NCBI RefSeq assembly: GCF_900496995.4
Contig: NC_044009.1
Location: forward strand, 34,371,505-34,435,504
Length of the DNA: 64,000 nt
Origin: Aquila chrysaetos chrysaetos
Lineage: Eukaryota > Chordata > Aves > Accipitriformes > Accipitridae
Direction: 5' to 3'
Under the pieces are notes generated by a model. That model was not told the origin of the DNA. It saw only the letters and a program-made list of their open reading frames with translations, and did not search any database. The position numbers were made by a program, and so were the translations under genes. Shown here in pieces: positions 12,932 to 52,145 of the stretch; position 1 is the first letter of the stretch, and each line of letters begins with the position of its first letter.

Positions 12932-13084
12932 CTGTCCAGCAACAGCACTGAAGTAAGTCAACACGGGGTCAGCAGCAGCAGAGTAAGTACCAGCATATGC
13001 AGAACATCCAGAGCATGCACCATGAGGCATATTTGGTACTGCTCCTGGCATTGGCTGTCCCACTGTCACTGGCATTCCAGGCAT
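12932..13084 (-). pseudogene. GCA: GCA (grancalcin) exon 2, with disrupted splice donor
   Basis: On the minus strand a long pyrimidine tract ends in TTGTAG, then 51 codons begin MPGMPVTVGQPMPGAV and end DPVLTYFSAVAGQ. The end is nearly identical to the human exon 2 end (TYFSAVAGQ), and the Gly/Pro/Met-rich start is the usual flexible grancalcin N-terminus. The exon should end CAG/GTAAGA but reads CAG/ATAAGA (12932/12931), a single G-to-A change at donor position +1. The donor does not fit the U12 consensus, and exon 3 begins after a normal AG, so this is not an ordinary AT-AC intron. The exon can open with ATG; no upstream exon with the usual MAYPGYGG start was found. A pseudogene is the likeliest reading, though a sequencing error or a tolerated rare U2 AT-AG intron would also explain the donor. 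Confidence 0.65.
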
Positions 13085-14640
13085 CTACAACTGCAAAACT
13101 TTGGGAGGGGAAAAAAAAAAAAGAAAAAAGGAAAGAAAAAAAAAATCAGTATCTTCACCTTGATAGCCTGAAATACTTCAATTTTACAATGAAAACGTAC
13201 CTTATGCATGATTAAGAAATACCTGTCACAACATTTCAAAAAATAAATCTATTTCAGACTCAGTCCTACAACTGGATTTATTGTTAAATGACCTCCATTT
13301 AAAGGAGTTTTGACAACACTTGGTGACAAAACAGAATAGTACAACTCCAGAAACAGTTCCACATGCCTTTGACCACATTACCAAAGAAGCTTTCCAAGAA
13401 AAAAAAACAGAAGTTACTATTATACTGCTAGGTTTTGGTTTGCTTGGGCAGCATGGGGGTGGAGGTGGTTTTGTTTTTCAACAGATACCTTAAGGGCATT
13501 AGTGATACTGCTTGCAGGACACTGTAGTCATTATTTTATATACTCTAGTTTTTTTTAAAAAATGCAGTTCTGAACATTAAGTTCTAATCATCTAATTTTC
13601 CCTGCATTTGCTATTGGCTCAGTCTCTCTTTTTCAGTGTTAAACTGTTTATTCAGTCACTTATCTGTGCCAGGATTTCAAAGTACTTTCTTTTTATGCAG
13701 ATACCACAACAGGTGGCCAGGGTTCCCTTCCTCAGGCTGAGCAGCTTACGTATTTTACTGTGCTGATATGTTGCCCTTACTTACAACAGCAAAGTAAAGC
13801 TTAATTTATTTATATTTAAACCCAGGATGTTTTATGTAAGCATTTAAGTGACGAAGAAAAATAAAATACAATCACACAGTTGAAGTTTACCAAATGAAAT
13901 AACGCAAGGCTTGTCATGCCACACCATCACCCGTGAGGAACTTCGGAGTAACAGCAACTAACAAGAATGTGACAGAACACAAAACCCATGGCCTTGTAAA
14001 AATAAACATGACACTGAACTAGTTAGATCAGCAAGTCTTTGGGAAAACAGAGAGGCATGGTTTTTGTCCCAAGTTGCCTGTGTTACTCCTTAGCACAGCT
14101 GCAAATGGTTCCTGCAGATCACGTATAAAAAAGTATCTTTGTTATATTGCAGAAGCAGTCTCAGATCTGTAGTCCTGAAAGAAGCAAAGCCCAACAAGCC
14201 ATCACTGCCACTAGTATCATCTGTGCCAGTTTTGTAACAAGAATAATTTTCAGCTATAGCACTACAAGGCAATTTCAAAGGAAAAGAAGAGATTTTAGGA
14301 TCCCCAAATACAGAGTATCAATATTTAACTGACGACAAAGGAGAAGCACACAAAGGTCCAGTTTGCTTAAGCAATATGGAAGCTACTGAACACTAGTGTC
14401 ACCAGGCTAAACAACAAGCCTCTGTAGTGACTGTATTTATACTGAGTAGCTAGACAATTTAGAAAAATATTTTCATCTCTTACGCAGCAACCAAAAGTAC
14501 TCGAGCAGGCTTCCTTTTGCTCAAGGACATGTAATGCAAAGAGCATCCAATTCTTACACATTTCTCCTTCTGCTGTAACTGTTGTAAGCGCTTTCACATT
14601 TCCTAACAACTACTGCTACCGTTTCCGCCTGTGCTATCAG
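13085..14640. other. Presumed GCA intron 1, no gene recognised
   Basis: This lies between the GCA exon 2 acceptor and the CpG island on the right. It holds an A-rich tract at 13111-13145 (the exon 2 polypyrimidine tract seen from the other strand) and otherwise unremarkable AT-rich sequence. No exon with the family start was found. Confidence 0.45.
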
Positions 14641-15520
14641 CCGGCCCCGAACGATATTTTTACAAAAGGCAGCGTAGTTTCCACGACGGCTGCAGCCCGA
14701 CCGCCGGGCACAAGAAACGCCAAATGCGACCCAAGTTTCTTTCCGTAAGGGCAATGCCCGCCCCAAAGCTGTATTCCAGGACGCGGGCAGTACGCAGGCA
14801 GTGACCCCGGTCCCCCCGGGGCCCCCCACTCCGCCTGTGCCGGGATTATTCGTTACACGGCACCTGCCCCACCACAGACGGCACGGGCCGTCCGGCCGCC
14901 TCCCCTCACGCACCCCCGCCTCGACCGCTCCGGCGGGTGAGCCGCCCGGTTCCGCAGTCAGCGCCGGGAGGAAACCCTTGCCGCCGCCGCCGCCGCCCCC
15001 CACCGCAGCCCCGCCGGCCCGGGGGCGCGGCAGAGAAGGGCGGCCGGAGCGCCCCCCGCCCCTCACCGGAACCGCCGAGCCCGAAGGCGGGCGGCTGCGG
15101 GGGGACGCGCAGGAGGCCCCTGCTATTGGCCAGCCGAAACCCCGCCCACCGGCTGGGCCCGCCAGCCCACAGCGGCCGTCGAGGGCGGGAGGGGGAGAGG
15201 GCGCGTGCGCGGTGCCGCCAGGCGTGTCCGGCGCGCTGCCTGAGGCGCGTCCGTTGGTTCCGGCCCCTGGAGCGGCGGGCAGCTTCCTTCAGGCAGCGGT
15301 AGCCCCTAAATGTAGCTGCGGGAGGCGTTGAAGCGCCTGTGGTACCTCTGCCTGCGCTTCGGCCTTTGCGCCTGAGCCCCCTCCCCAGCTGCCCGCGGGG
15401 ACTTCGACCGTGCGGGGAGGGGAGGCGGTACGTCTCTGGCGGAGCTGGGCGCTGGCACAGGGCAGGTTCTCTGCCTAGCCCCCCCCCGGGGGGGAAGGCC
15501 CTGTGCCCCTCCCCTGCCCC
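14640..15520 (-). promoter_or_regulatory. CpG island, candidate GCA promoter and first exon
   Basis: CpG dinucleotides and GC content rise sharply here compared with the flanks. Read on the minus strand there is a CCAAT box (ATTGG at 15125-15129), a GC box just upstream (around 15138-15148), and about 60 bases downstream a good splice donor, TTCCG/GTGAGG, with the last exon base near 15067. This fits a short non-coding first exon of a leftward gene, and GCA is the expected gene. Open frames on both strands here (such as 14554-15066 and 14801-15331) are low-complexity Pro/Arg/Gly frames and look like chance. Which gene uses the island is inferred. Confidence 0.5.
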
Positions 15521-16204
15521 GGCTTATCAGCCCTGTGACTAACTTCAGTCACACCTGAAAGAAGGCCTCGAAAATCACCGAGTTTATGAGGAGCATAAGT
15601 ATCCAGCTAGAGGAGAGCAAGAGTCACGATATTTGTATCATCAATGGACAGAGTAGGAGCACAGCCATCATCTGTGCAACCTAGCAGTAGCTGGAATAAC
15701 CAACTAGCATTGATTTTCTGTTTTTTTCCCCTCTGGAAGTCACAAGTGTCCTTTTAATGTCTGCAAACTCTTAGAACCGGTAAAGGATCATTGTGGTATA
15801 AATAGACTGGGCCTGATGTACCACTGCTACATACACAACTTGGGAAACCACGCAAACGCAGAAACAACGTATCTACACACGCTGTACTGGAGTAACTCCT
15901 GCAGGGTCCTGAGGCCTTACAAGAAAGACTGATGTGTCATCCAAATAAGGTGCTGAAGACAGAAGAAAAAGTAGTGTGTGGGGGGGAAAGCAGTGAGACT
16001 GTCTTCAGAAATCTTTCAAAGGAAACTTGCATAAAGCAGTAATAAAAAAGTAATGACGAAATAAGAGTGAAACCTGAGACAAGCAGAGGGCAACAGTGAA
16101 ATGAAAGTAAAACCAATTAAGTTCTTCTACAAGAGAAGCCTCCAACTGAAGGAAGCTCCACTGAGAGCAGAATGATGTAGCACATCTCAGCATGACAAGC
16201 AGCT
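15521..16204. other. Intergenic, nothing recognised
   Basis: About 700 bases of ordinary sequence lie between the CpG island and the CR1 fragment. I see no exon, RNA gene or clear repeat. Confidence 0.5.
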
Positions 16205-16690
16205 GAGGGCACAATTTGAATTACAGGAAATTTTAGGCTAGGAAAGGATTTCTGGAGATATCTGGCTTCCTTTTAAAAGCAAGGCCTTAAATCAAGGGCC
16301 CTGTCAAGCCAAGTTTTGAATATTTCTGTTGAGGAAACTCCCACTACTTCTCTGGGAAATACATTCCAGTGTGTGATTGTTTGTACAATGGAAAATATTT
16401 TTTCTTGCACCTGGGCAGAACTTCCCCTGAAGAAACGTGTTCCAATTGCCCCTTGTCCTGTGCACCCCTGTGAAGAGAGATCCAACTTTGAGGAGTTGGA
16501 AAACTGTGGTTGGATCTCCCCTGAGCCTTCTTTTCTCTGGGCTAAATAAACCCAGTTCCTTCAAATACCTGCCAAGCTCTCCAATCCTGTAAGCATCGTG
16601 TTGGCCCTCCACTGGACCCTCTCCAATTTTTCTGTCTCTCCCTTTACCTGTCCAGGACCAAAACTGAACACAGTAATTCAGGTGCTTTCT
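16205..16690 (-). mobile_element. CR1 LINE 3' fragment
   Basis: The minus strand reads as the 3' part of a chicken-repeat-1 retrotransposon. Landmarks in order are TTACTGTGTTCAGTTTTGG, GAGAGGGTCCAGTGGAGGGC, a block ending AGAAGGCTCAGGGGAGATC, CACAGGACAAGGGGCAAT, then GGAAGTTCTGCC and the stretch leading to TTCAAAACTTGGCTTGACAG. These follow the usual order of the CR1 3' open-reading-frame end and 3' UTR. It is diverged, truncated at its 5' side and contains stops, so it is inactive. It lies about 0.8 kb upstream of the IFIH1 CpG island. Confidence 0.85.
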
Positions 16691-17084
16691 ATTTACCATT
16701 TCGCTACAAAACATTTAATTGAGTCAAGGATCTTTTGCCTTACCCCAGAATCACACTGAGGTTCCCTAAAAGCCCACAATGGAAACCAAGCCTGCTTCTG
16801 AAGCTCAGTGACATCTACCGTATGGGTGAAACCACATCTCAGGGAGAGACTGTTCCAACATCCCAGACTATCCAACAAAGTCCTCTAGGAAGTTTATCGC
16901 ATGCATCACAGCCTCCTGCTCTGTATGCAAGGTGCAATTCTTCACACTAAAAAAACAAAGCACAAAAACAATCTCTTAGAACATACCCAAAGTAAACCAT
17001 TACAATACACAGGTCAGCTTTACTTCCCAGATGGCCTTTTGTGGGTCCGTGTTCTGCAAAAAAGGCTTATCCTGCTATTGACTG
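16691..17084. other. Upstream flank of IFIH1, nothing clear
   Basis: Sequence between the CR1 fragment and the IFIH1 CpG island. It might include more diverged CR1 sequence, but I could not recognise it. Confidence 0.4.
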
Positions 17085-17406
17085 CGGACCACTCCGATCA
17101 CCTGGGGTCACCACCGCCGAAGTGCCTCGCGTCTCTCCCGCTGCAGGCCGGGAAAGCCACCAGCACAGAAAACCCTGACACACTAGCGACCGGCCCGAGA
17201 AACTCACGAGCTGGAAGGTGAAGGATACACTTCAGTTTGTGTTTGGTTTTTTAAACTCATGGTTCCTGTTAAAGGTTTCCTTTCAAATATTCAGGAGTAA
17301 CACCGAGTCGTGTGCCCTTCCCGCCGAGTGCCGGGCGCGGCCCCCCCCCGCCCCGCTGCCGCCGCGTCCCGGCAGGCCCGTGCCGGCACACACCGAACTC
17401 GCAAAC

Positions 17407-17417
17407 GAAACCGAAAC
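17407..17417 (+). promoter_or_regulatory. IFIH1: Interferon-stimulated response element (ISRE)
   Basis: The site reads GAAACCGAAAC, matching the ISRE/IRF core GAAANNGAAAC. It lies 236 bases upstream of the IFIH1 ATG and just upstream of a GC box. MDA5 is a known interferon-induced gene, and sites of this kind bind ISGF3 (STAT1-STAT2-IRF9) and IRFs. Use in this species is inferred from motif and position. Confidence 0.8.
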
Positions 17418-17440
17418 CGGCGCCGGGGCCGGGATAAAGC

Positions 17441-17450
17441 GGGGCGGGGC
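17441..17450 (+). promoter_or_regulatory. IFIH1: GC box (Sp1-type) in the IFIH1 promoter
   Basis: GGGGCGGGGC matches the Sp1/KLF GC-box consensus and lies about 25 bases downstream of the ISRE, consistent with a core promoter here. Confidence 0.6.
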
Positions 17451-17652
17451 CGGCCCGGCGGCAGCCTCAGGAGGCGCGGAGCGGGACGCGGGACGAGCTC
17501 CTCGCTGACGCCGAGCCGGACCGGACCGCCGCCTCCGGCGACCCCAGCCGCCCCTGCAGGCACACACACCCCCCCAGCCCTCCCCGTGCCCACCGCCGTC
17601 CTCCAGCGGGCAGCAGAGGCGTCCCGGAGTCGCGGGCGCCGCCAGCGCGGCG

Positions 17653-45961
<28,309 letters not shown>

Positions 45962-46695
45962 GGACTTAGAATGAAAATAAAATCCCTTTTCAACTTTTCT
46001 CTGGCTGCTGATTAGAAGCTCCTGTGTCCCATAGGGAGCGCTGCATCATAAACACTGTGAAAGCTCTGGGGCATGAGGAAACTGTCTTGAAGAGGAAAAA
46101 AACCCAAGGAAGGAGAAGGACAAAGTCACACAGCTGCTGTCTGCACTCAGATTTGCAGTGGTACTCTGGGACAGAGATGACAAAATACATTGCAGTCATG
46201 TGTATCCATGGAACAAATTCCCATCTCTACTCACTTACAGTCCATCATGGGGTGACCACACTGTCAAAAGTGTGTTAGTTGACCTGTTGTCAAGGACAGA
46301 ACATAGGACAGACATCTTGAGATATGCCATGGTGATTATTTTCTGGTTTTCTTCCTGCTTTAGCCCTTTTGAAGATAAAGTGTCTTAAAACAGGAGCCAC
46401 GTAAAGAGAACAGATTAGCTGAGTGTTATTTCTGAATCATTGCTTCGTCAGTGTTTGCATGACTGAGTCCTTCCCCTCTTTAGCTGTAAGCTCATACATT
46501 TTGACAGACTAAAATTAAGTTTCCATTAAAAGACATTTCAAAAAATCAAGCCCTTAACCTGACTTGAAATTGATTATTTTAATGTCCAAGAAGCACAATG
46601 CCAAGTGACTTTCTGTGTGTTTAGTTTCATAGGATTGTTAAACTGGCTATATAATGAGGTACGTATTCTTTTCAATAAATTACTATAATGATTAA
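45962..46695 (+). other. IFIH1: IFIH1 3' UTR with two polyadenylation signals
   Basis: AATAAA occurs at 45976-45981, only 15 bases after the stop codon, and again at 46674-46679 (TTCAATAAATTACTA). The second is better placed for a normal UTR of about 0.7 kb; the first would leave a UTR of only a few dozen bases. Frames at 46024-46388 are chance. Confidence 0.6.
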
Positions 46696-49600
46696 CCTTT
46701 GCCAACTGCGATACTGTTTATTCTCTTTCACTGTAAGTATTTTGACAATAATAATACCACGGTTTCACCCTAGAAATTTAAAGGATATTGGTATTCTGAC
46801 TGTAAAAATAGCATAATGTGTCTCCATATTTATCTCATTGACAGATTTTTTTCCCCCCTATTTGCAAGTAAGATACTGGAGAGTGGAAAGAAGGTCTGTT
46901 TGTTGTTGTAACAGTCAGCTTTGCAAATTCAGGATAAAATGGTATGTTTACTGGCATGGACATGTAAACACTGCAGTAGCCCCAGGTAAAATTTCTAAGT
47001 TACAACATAGCTGAAAAGTATATCCCAGCAAAAAAGAATCCTATTATGGCTAGATCTGTAATTGCTCTCATTTTTGAAAGGAATTTAAATACTGTGCACA
47101 TTATTTTAAATCAGATTTGATTTCAGGTTTGCATCAGGACCAGATTTAGGGGGTTGGGGGGGGAGGGTTGTATTTCTGGCCTTGCTTTGCGGGGGGAGAA
47201 TCTAATTTCTGACTGAGAAGAGCAGCACATTTCAGATATCACCAAACTGATACAGGCCATTCTGGGATTAGCTACTTAATTATAAAAAAATTATAGCATT
47301 ATGAAATAAATATGCACACTGATGAGTTTTCACTATAGCAGTTTTGTAGATTACAATGTGCTTAAACTTACAGAAATTGTGGTTTATTTATAGGTTGAAA
47401 TTATTCCACAACAGCAATTTATACCAATAAACTACTACCTTAGGGCTGTACAAAAAAAATCAGTCATATTGAGAGTTAAGAGATTATATATACAAAGATG
47501 TTTCAAAACACAGCAATTCCACAGGTATTTTTGAATGATACAACTAAAACAGGAAAGGCTACTGGGAGATATGGAGTGTAAACGGTTTGTAGTATATGTG
47601 TTTTATATTCATGTTTATCTTTATATAATGCTATTCTTACCTTTATATATTGTGGAGGGCAGACAAATATGAAATCTTCACCAATTTCTTTATTCAGCAT
47701 TAGATACTTCATTAGTTAAAAAAAATCAAACCATTCCCCTCATCTGTTGTTCTTAAAAACTCTTTAAGTTATTCTCTTTCTTGTATTTTGCTTAATACTG
47801 AAGCTTTTGGCTACTTCTAGAATCTGCTGATTTAGCATTAAGTGCAGGACAAATTTTACACTTTTTACACATTGATCTGAGAATCTGACTTTAAAAATGT
47901 TGGAGATTCATAGATCACACATGATTGTAATTTAAGATGTATTTTGTCCATGTGCTCAGTATCTGATGAGATGCCATGAAATATGCTAAAAATTAATTAT
48001 TAGAATAGTCTCTCTTGGTAAATAATCATAATCCAGATCATCTCTGGATTTCTGTATTAATGAGTTGTTAGAGTTATGTAAATGTAACATAATACACTGT
48101 ACATAGCATTTTCAAGTGTCTGAAGTAATTTATTGAGTACTTTAAAGAAGTGTAAAACCCTGGTGAAAAGACAGTATCATTAAATAGATTGCTGCTGGAT
48201 CCTCAATCAAATAATTTTCCATGCTGAGTAGATTTTCTGAAATATGAGCTTTTGATACTTCCCTTTATTGAAGCAACAAGAGCATGTGCAGCTGGATTTC
48301 TTTGTTCTTTTATATTTGAGTTCAACAGGGCCATATCAGAAACATGCCTGGGCGTCCTGTAGTTCACCTATGTGCTGCTGTTACACTCCCAGTTCCTAGC
48401 GTTACTCAGCCACGTTCAGCTTAAAGAGTGTTTGCACAATCTCACTTCAGCATAATGTGTAATGAACCTCAAATGAATCCTGCTGGTGTGTAGGATAAGG
48501 AATTTCCACTTCAAGTTACTGTCTCTGAAAGGGGTTGTAAAACGTGCCTATATTGTTCATCCAGGAAGTATGAAGTTGTAAAAAACAAGCTAAATTGCCA
48601 TATATTATCTGCTAGTTACTTCTGCATTTATTGCCTTTATGGACCCAAAGTCCTCCAGGGAGTGTGACAAATCCTGATTGTATTTTCTACTTACAGCTTT
48701 TATTTGTTCACAAATGTGGAAATGTATTAGTCACTGGGGATTTGTCTAGCTATGTGTGTGGCTACTCTTAAAAGTGGTTCAGCTTTAGTTGCATTTTCAT
48801 TTTTCTATCTACTTTTGGTCTGACGTCTTGCACAACCTACATCTGTAAATCTGTATTTCCTCATCCGGGAAATGTAAATACTTTAGTAACCTTAGAGTAG
48901 TTGCATAACTGGTTGGATAGTTGCTGTACAAACTAAATATGTTTTCTGTTCCATAATTTGTCCATTTCTCCAATTGATTCACCCTCTTTCTAGCTTCCTT
49001 ACACTTTTATTTCTATATTACATTATGGGGTTCTGATGTTGCAGAAGTTAGGAAGAACTTTGGCTGTTGAAAGAATTGCTGTTTGCTTCTTCACTGGTAC
49101 TAATATAAACAGTCCAGAGAAGGGAGTTCAGGTGTTAGGAGCAATAGATCAACAAAGCCTGTAAAGGTCATTCTCTGCCAGGTAAATTTTGTTTTGCTTC
49201 TAATGCTGCAACCTTTGTGAATCTTACTACAGCACATACCTAAATAATTAAGACTTCCAAATTAGAAAAATACATAGTATGCAGCAGATAGTCATTTTGG
49301 AAAGTCTTTTCAGATCATGTGAGTTTGAATCATTTCCTTTGAGGCATTCTCAAATTTGCATTCATTAGAGGAAGCTGTGTATTTAGAAATGGAAACTAGC
49401 CTGATGAAAACCTGCATTTGCAGTTTTGTGATGTTCTGGTTGTCAGAGATAACCAATGTTGGTAGAAAAAAGTGGATTTCTCTGAACTGTGTTATTGAAA
49501 ATACATATGGCATTAACCACAGAATGTTAGGAAATAAGTAACAGTTTGGAAATATGAATAAGCAGCATGAGTTACATGGGGAAAAAATTCTTTTGTCACA

Positions 49601-50490
49601 ATCCTTTTCTGTTTTGGAAATTTTGAGTAGTTGCGGTTTTATCTTGTTAGGAAACACTATTGTTTTTGAGCTCAGTTCTGCCCTTCATACACAGTGTATC
49701 AGGAACAATGTATTTTAGCCTTCTTATCCTTTTTTTCCTGCATGGCTTCTGTCAACAGGATGGATCTTATTCAGAAACTTTATCTTGTATGAAGTACTTT
49801 ACTGTTGTGACAAGAACTGGGGAGAGAGGGGAACTGAGTTTATGGGAAAATAAGGCATGTTTTATATCACTGTTTTTTCCAGACAATTAATTTTAATCTC
49901 TTTTCAAAAATCCCCCCCACCAAGACTAAGGTAAGGAATGCCCAGATCAGCTGCTGCCTCACCAAGGCTGGTGTAATGGTTAGGGTTCAAATTCCAGCCC
50001 ATACGGTTAGGCTAATGTGGTAACTTGACTACCTTTGGTGGTAATACTTGGAGGTTTTTTCTCTGTAAAACATTAGCCCAAGTTCTGCTGGACAGTTTGG
50101 TGTAACAGGAAGCCTATCTCATCTAGTACATTTTCAATTTTCAAAGAAGCCAGAGGAGCTGATGCACCCAGCTGCTACTGAATTCCAGTAAGATTTGGGT
50201 ACTCAGTCCTTGTTAACCTCCTCTGAAGAATCATAGTCCTTGTGCCTGACTTACACACTGAGGCACCACCATTCTGGACTCCTTTCCTCACCCTCTTATT
50301 TTTCCCTTTTTGGTGTTAAGCACAGGAGAGAAATGCAAGACTAGTGCAGGGAGAAAGATGAGGTGATTCAGCAGACTCCACATGGAAAATCAAGAAGGCC
50401 TAAGCCCAACCTGCAAAGTCCAGTCACCGGCCTAAGTTTCATGTCAAACCTAGTAAATATTCCATCAGTTTGTGGCCACCTTTGGCAGTT
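46696..50490. other. Intergenic region between IFIH1 and FAP, AT-rich part
   Basis: No gene, exon pair or RNA gene recognised in about 3.8 kb. A G-rich run at 47149-47167 could form a G-quadruplex. Single open frames such as 49310-49657 (-) have no family resemblance. Confidence 0.5.
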
Positions 50491-50845
50491 GACATTTACC
50501 ACACAGGCTGAGGCAGCAGCAAGAATGAAGCTGAGCCGGGCCTGGGTCTGCGGCTGAGCCTGGCTGCCCTGAGCAGGCTATGGAGGCCAAGCAGAGGAAG
50601 GCCCATCGCCAGGCACTGCTGTCTCCTCTGGCACGGGCACCGGCTGAAATGGCTGGGAAGCTACAGGCAGTGAGTGGACGACAGGCTTTGTTTTGTAGCT
50701 CAGTTCAGCTGCTGCCATCCCTGGTGCCTTTCTGTACATAACACGCAGCCTGAACCCATGGCTGCGGGGCACAGCATTCTACACAAGTCCTTGGTTGGTG
50801 TTTGCTTCCAGCACGCTGGATGACTACTATAAAGGGTATGAGATC

Positions 50846-50848
<3 letters not shown>

Positions 50849-50887
<39 letters not shown>
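50849..50887 (-). repeat. Poly-T tract (39 T; poly-A on the minus strand)
   Basis: An uninterrupted run of T. On the minus strand it would be the poly-A tail of a retroposed copy whose body lies to the right (above 50888), but I recognise no gene or SINE there, so it may be a plain homopolymer. Confidence 0.7.
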
Positions 50888-50889
<2 letters not shown>

Positions 50890-51039
50890 CTAATAACACA
50901 TCTGAAATGCCTGGCCCAGTCTCATGCTCAGGTTAATCACCTGAAAGAATGATTACTGGCTCTGTGGTAGGAGTACTGGAAGGATTTCCTTTTTGAGATC
51001 ATCCTTCTGAGACCTGGACATCGCTAATAAGCAGTTGTG

Positions 51040-51520
51040 CATTGCAGGGTGTGTGGAGACGTACTACAAAGCATCCAACCTCACCGAAAGATGCCAGCAA
51101 GCCTGAAAGCATGGGGGGGTGCTGGGAAAGAGCAACGAGCAGTGAAGAAAGGAGGCGACAGCGCAGAGCGCTCCAGAGGGACCCGGGTACCTGCTGGACA
51201 CCGGGCTGTGCAGGGGCAGGCTAAACGGCGCTACCAGCCCAGAAAACGGTGCCTCGTTTAAACGTTTCTGTCCCTTTTCACCCGGGACGGCGCCGGTCCG
51301 GGGCGCGCGGCCGCTAGGGGGCAGCGTGCCTGTTCCCCGCCGACCGTTATTCCCGCCCCCCGCGGCCGGCCGTTATTCCCCCCTCCCCCCGGCTCCCCGC
51401 GGTAGGGCCGGTGGCCGGTGTGGAGACCCTCCTGAAGGGAATGAGCAGGGCGCGGCCTGCCTGCGCGTTCCCCTCCTTCCCCTGCCCTCCCCTGAGCAGC
51501 TCTGGGGCAGACCGGTAGTA
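51040..51520. promoter_or_regulatory. Small intergenic CpG island between IFIH1 and FAP
   Basis: CpG-rich sequence, densest at about 51270-51420 (for example GGGGCGCGCGGCCGC). It lies about 4.6 kb past the IFIH1 end and 0.6-1 kb upstream of the FAP TATA box. No exon of either gene was found in it. It could be a promoter of an unannotated transcript, an enhancer or a boundary element. The CTCF-like motif at 51311-51324 favours the last. Confidence 0.6.
51311..51324 (+). promoter_or_regulatory. CTCF-binding motif
   Basis: CCGCTAGGGGGCAG fits the core CTCF consensus (CCxCxAGGGGGC) with no clear mismatch at the key positions. It lies in the densest part of the CpG island between IFIH1 and FAP. 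Binding depends on methylation and chromatin, so use is inferred. Confidence 0.65.
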
Positions 51521-52114
51521 AGACTATTTGGGTAAAGCCAGTCTAATGAGCACAGCATAGTTTTACTTCCCTTTTCGAGCGTTTCTTCTCTCTGCTGAGG
51601 GATCTCTTATGTAACTTGACACTGCGGTCTCAAGAGAAGTTTTCCCTGTTTTCAGTTGACCTCATTTCAGTGAGCTAAATAAAATATGTGCAATTGGTGG
51701 TTTAAGCACTGTTTCAGAATTTGCGCTGGGCCTGTAGATATTTACTTCTCTAAGCTCTCTTACCTAGGCTACACAAGTTTATAGTTTTCTGAGAAAAAAG
51801 TAATTCTCACATGTGGAAGACATTAAACAATATTTGTTTCTGCTTTTTGTTTTGCATTCTTACACCATCGTTTATTATTTCAGAAAGTAAACATACATAC
51901 ATTATATATAAACAATAAAGCTATTAGATATTCTTTTCATTTCTCTGTAAAGAGTAGAAATAAGGTCATGACTATGTCCTGAGAATGTGAGGATTGCCAA
52001 AATACACAGTAGAAACTTTTCAGAGAAAAACAGTACATATCGAGTAACTGTTGAGTCATAAAACCCTTAAGTTAGTGTAAGCAGATGTTGGTTACAGCTC
52101 ACATTGATGGGAAG

Positions 52115-52122
52115 TATATAAT
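52115..52122 (+). promoter_or_regulatory. FAP: FAP TATA box
   Basis: TATATAAT lies about 30 bases upstream of the point (near 52145) where similarity to the human FAP 5' UTR begins. Position and motif fit a TATA-driven start. There is no CpG island directly at this start. Confidence 0.6.
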
Positions 52123-52145
52123 CACCACCCCTATAGCCACCCACT

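Noticed and set aside
14554-15331. Long frames on both strands (170 and 176 codons) in the CpG island
   Set aside because: Low-complexity Gly/Arg/Pro composition typical of CpG islands, with no recognised protein on either strand.
16304-16714. 136-codon minus-strand frame
   Set aside because: It is part of the decayed CR1 LINE fragment, not a host gene.
50535-50770. GC-richer segment upstream of the poly-T as a possible gene
   Set aside because: Short frames only, with no similarity recognised and no promoter or splice evidence.
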